This document shows positions 62,408 through 64,000 of a DNA stretch of 64,000 nucleotides, in pieces. A program made the position numbers and the translations under genes. Source of the stretch: Phycisphaerales bacterium Planc_01 (lineage in GTDB: Bacteria > Planctomycetota > Phycisphaerae > Sedimentisphaerales > Anaerobacaceae); the NCBI GenBank assembly GCA_001603075.1, contig LVBB01000016.1, forward strand, positions 1 to 64,000, read 5' to 3'. Under the pieces are notes generated by a model. The model worked only from the letters and a program-made list of their open reading frames with translations. It had not been told where the DNA came from and ran no database searches. Positions within the stretch are counted from its first letter, which is position 1. Every line of letters starts with the position of its first letter.

Positions 62408-63730
62408 ATGGACATCACACGCATCAGATCCTGGACTCTCGTGTCGATCGGCGCCATGATCCTCGCAGGACTATGCTCGTTCGGCGAAACCGCCTGCGCC
62501 CAGGAGACATCGTCATCAGCGGCGGATGATACCGTCAATGTCCGCCGGTTCGGGGCCGTCGGCGACGGCAAGACGGACGACACCGCCGCGTTTCAGAGGG
62601 CCCTCGACGCCGTCGGCCAGGCCGGCGGCGGGACCGTGTACGCACCGCGTGGCAACTACCTCTTCGCCGGCCATCTGAACGTGCCCAACGCCGTGACGCT
62701 GGCGGGACTGTGGCAATCGGTTCCCGCCCATAACGGCTTGCGCGATGCCGGGCTGCCCAAGCCCACCGACGACGGAACGACGTTTCTGGTCACCGAGGGG
62801 GCGGGCCGGGAAGATGGCCCGGCCTTCATCACGCTCAACACCAACAGCACGCTCAAGGGCGTCGTCCTGTACTATCCCAACCAGGAGACGGACGCCGAAC
62901 CGACGCCGTATCCCTGGGCCATTGCCATGCGGGGCAAGAACCCCGCGGTGCTGGCGGTCGAGATGCTCAACCCGTTCAACGGGATCGACGCGACGCGGAA
63001 CGAACGCCACCTGATTCGCGACGTGCACGGCCAGCCCATCCGACGCGGGATCCTCGTCGACTCCATCTATGACATCGGGCGCATCGAGAACGTCCACTTC
63101 AATCCGTGGTGGAGCATGAAGCCCAAGCTGTTCCAATGGCAGATGGCCAACGGCGAGGCCTTCATTTTCGGCCGCTCGGACTGGCAGTACGTCTACAACA
63201 CCTTCTGCTTCGGCTACAAGGTCGGCTACCGATTCATCAAGAGCGACAGCGGCGTCTGCAACGGCAACTTCCTCGGCATCGGCGCCGACGACTGCCACAC
63301 AGCCCTGGTCGTCGACCAGTGCGCTCCCTTTGGCCTGCTGATCACCAACGGCGAATTCGTCTCGTTCCACGGGCCCGACCCCACCATGATCGAAGTCGGA
63401 AAGGACAACACCGGCAGCGTGCGTTTCGTCAACTGCGCCTTCTGGGGGCCGTGCAACCAGATCGCCAGGATCGCGGGGACCGGCACGGTCGGCTTCGGTG
63501 ACTGCACCTTCACCCAGTGGGGAGGCAAGGACGGTACGCGGCCGGCCATCCAGGCGCAAAGCGGCACCGTCCTGGTTCGCGGGTGCGAGTTCCGGCAGGA
63601 CCGCCCGCACATTCAACTCGGCAAAGCCGTTCGCCGCGCCGTCATCACCGGCAACATCTTCACAGGCGCCCAGCGCATCGCCAACGAATCCGAAGGCAAC
63701 GTGCAGATCGGCCTCAACAGCAGTGAGTAA
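62408..63730 (+). CDS. Secreted right-handed beta-helix protein (pectate-lyase-3-like)
   Basis: The protein has 440 residues with an AAGGAGC site and a signal peptide (LVSIGAMILAGLCSFGETACA). The opening VNVRRFGAVGDGKTDDTAAF and AGGGTVYAPRGNYLFAGHL is the standard start of GH28/GH55/pectate-lyase-superfamily-3 beta-helices. The later repeats (GRIENVHFNPWWSM, GFGDCTFTQWGGKD, TVLVRGCEFRQDRPHIQLG) are helix rungs. It is probably a polysaccharide lyase or hydrolase acting outside the cell. Catalytic residues cannot be placed without an alignment. Confidence 0.82.
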   Translation: MDITRIRSWTLVSIGAMILAGLCSFGETACAQETSSSAADDTVNVRRFGAVGDGKTDDTAAFQRALDAVGQAGGGTVYAPRGNYLFAGHLNVPNAVTLAGLWQSVPAHNGLRDAGLPKPTDDGTTFLVTEGAGREDGPAFITLNTNSTLKGVVLYYPNQETDAEPTPYPWAIAMRGKNPAVLAVEMLNPFNGIDATRNERHLIRDVHGQPIRRGILVDSIYDIGRIENVHFNPWWSMKPKLFQWQMANGEAFIFGRSDWQYVYNTFCFGYKVGYRFIKSDSGVCNGNFLGIGADDCHTALVVDQCAPFGLLITNGEFVSFHGPDPTMIEVGKDNTGSVRFVNCAFWGPCNQIARIAGTGTVGFGDCTFTQWGGKDGTRPAIQAQSGTVLVRGCEFRQDRPHIQLGKAVRRAVITGNIFTGAQRIANESEGNVQIGLNSSE

Positions 63731-63744
63731 TCCAAACAAAGCCA

Positions 63745-63777
63745 ACCGGGCCCGTGCTGGAATGGCACAGGCCCGGT
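63745..63777. terminator. Hairpin between convergent genes
   Basis: ACCGGGCC (63745-63752) pairs with GGCCCGGT (63770-63777), with an inner GTGC/GCAC stem. It lies between the beta-helix and LamG genes and could serve both. Confidence 0.6.
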
Positions 63778-63811
63778 GGATCATGCGAGACTATCGTATC
63801 AAGCAGGGACG

Positions 63812-64000
63812 CTACCGGTCGCCGGCCAGGTAGCGGATCTCGCCGGGCGAGAGGGCCCGGCTGTAGATCACAAAATCATCCAGCGAGCCGCCGAAATAGG
63901 CATCGACGGCGTACTGCGAACGGCCCAGCCAGTTCTGCGTCGTGTTGCCCAGATCGGCCGGCAGCGTCTCGGTGGCACCGCTGGCCGCCATGGTCCCATC
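63812..64000 (-). CDS. C-terminus of a LamG-domain protein (cut by window edge)
   Basis: The last 62 codons of a minus-strand gene entering from the right edge and ending in TAG at 63812-63814. The residues (NWLGRSQYAVDAYFGGSLDD, FVIYSRALSPGEIRYLAGDR) are the typical final strands of a LamG/concanavalin-like domain. The rest of the protein lies outside the window, so its role is unknown; LamG modules usually bind carbohydrate. Confidence 0.8.
   Translation of the reverse strand, partial: DGTMAASGATETLPADLGNTTQNWLGRSQYAVDAYFGGSLDDFVIYSRALSPGEIRYLAGDR

Overview
The window looks like chromosomal DNA of an anaerobic, polysaccharide-degrading planctomycete of the Phycisphaerae (Sedimentisphaerales-like). 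The evidence is the high GC content, many secreted repeat-rich proteins (PPC, LamG, CotH/LTD, GLUG, DUF1080, DUF4832, NIPSNAP), Tat signals on sugar-related enzymes, a fused pseudopilin-like anti-sigma factor, and a Rex-controlled [NiFe] hydrogenase. The phylum is inferred from family content, not from a marker gene. I see no rRNA, tRNA, CRISPR array, insertion sequence or prophage. Housekeeping genes are few (mtnP, queG, rex, photolyase).

Layout. 1-10.8 kb holds large secreted or surface proteins: a PPC-repeat/LamG protein cut by the left edge, a HEAT-repeat membrane protein, and two tandem CotH/lamin-tail (LTD) proteins whose 3' ends are almost identical. 10.8-14.2 kb holds small metabolic genes: a DUF2007 protein, a secreted metallophosphoesterase, a coiled-coil lipoprotein, MTA phosphorylase and a TIGR04076 protein. 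14.4-22.6 kb holds a GLUG-repeat protein, a MATE transporter, a large secreted protein of unknown family, and queG with a promoter that implies a leaderless mRNA. 22.6-28.1 kb holds an ECF sigma/anti-sigma pair, an MscS channel, a DUF481 barrel, and a strongly promoted structured leader ending in an intrinsic terminator ahead of a small ORF and a Rnk/GreA-C-like protein. 28.1-32.9 kb holds two FucP-type sugar permeases with a shared upstream element, divergent from a TIM-barrel/DUF1080 fusion. 33-42.3 kb holds a second GLUG protein, a Tat-exported TIM-barrel protein, a flavin reductase-like protein, an acyltransferase, a membrane protein, and a HAD phosphatase/LarA-like pair.

42.4-49.5 kb, on the minus strand, is a rex-hydBGDA [NiFe] hydrogenase cluster with its maturation protease, a stand-alone receiver protein, an unknown protein and a DUF1080 protein. 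A near-consensus Rex operator lies just downstream of a TTGACA-17-TATAGT promoter, so the cluster is probably derepressed when the NADH/NAD+ ratio rises. 49.7-59.5 kb is a same-strand run: a PNPOx-like protein, a TIGR01777 epimerase, class II photolyase, a UroD-family methyltransferase-like protein, the RhaT rhamnose symporter, a GH106-like rhamnosidase and a NagX-like acyltransferase. 59.7-64 kb holds NIPSNAP, DUF4832 and beta-helix proteins and the end of a LamG protein.

The most unusual signals are: (1) the promoter/structured RNA/terminator module at 26.9-27.2 kb; (2) a roughly 26-bp palindrome present four times between 32.8 and 38.1 kb, twice inside genes in a frame that encodes the same peptide; (3) an anti-sigma factor whose membrane helix and outer domain resemble a type II pseudopilin; and (4) apparent gene conversion between the CotH paralogues. 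No obviously new multi-gene system is evident. The leader RNA module and the coding palindromes are the best candidates for undescribed biology.
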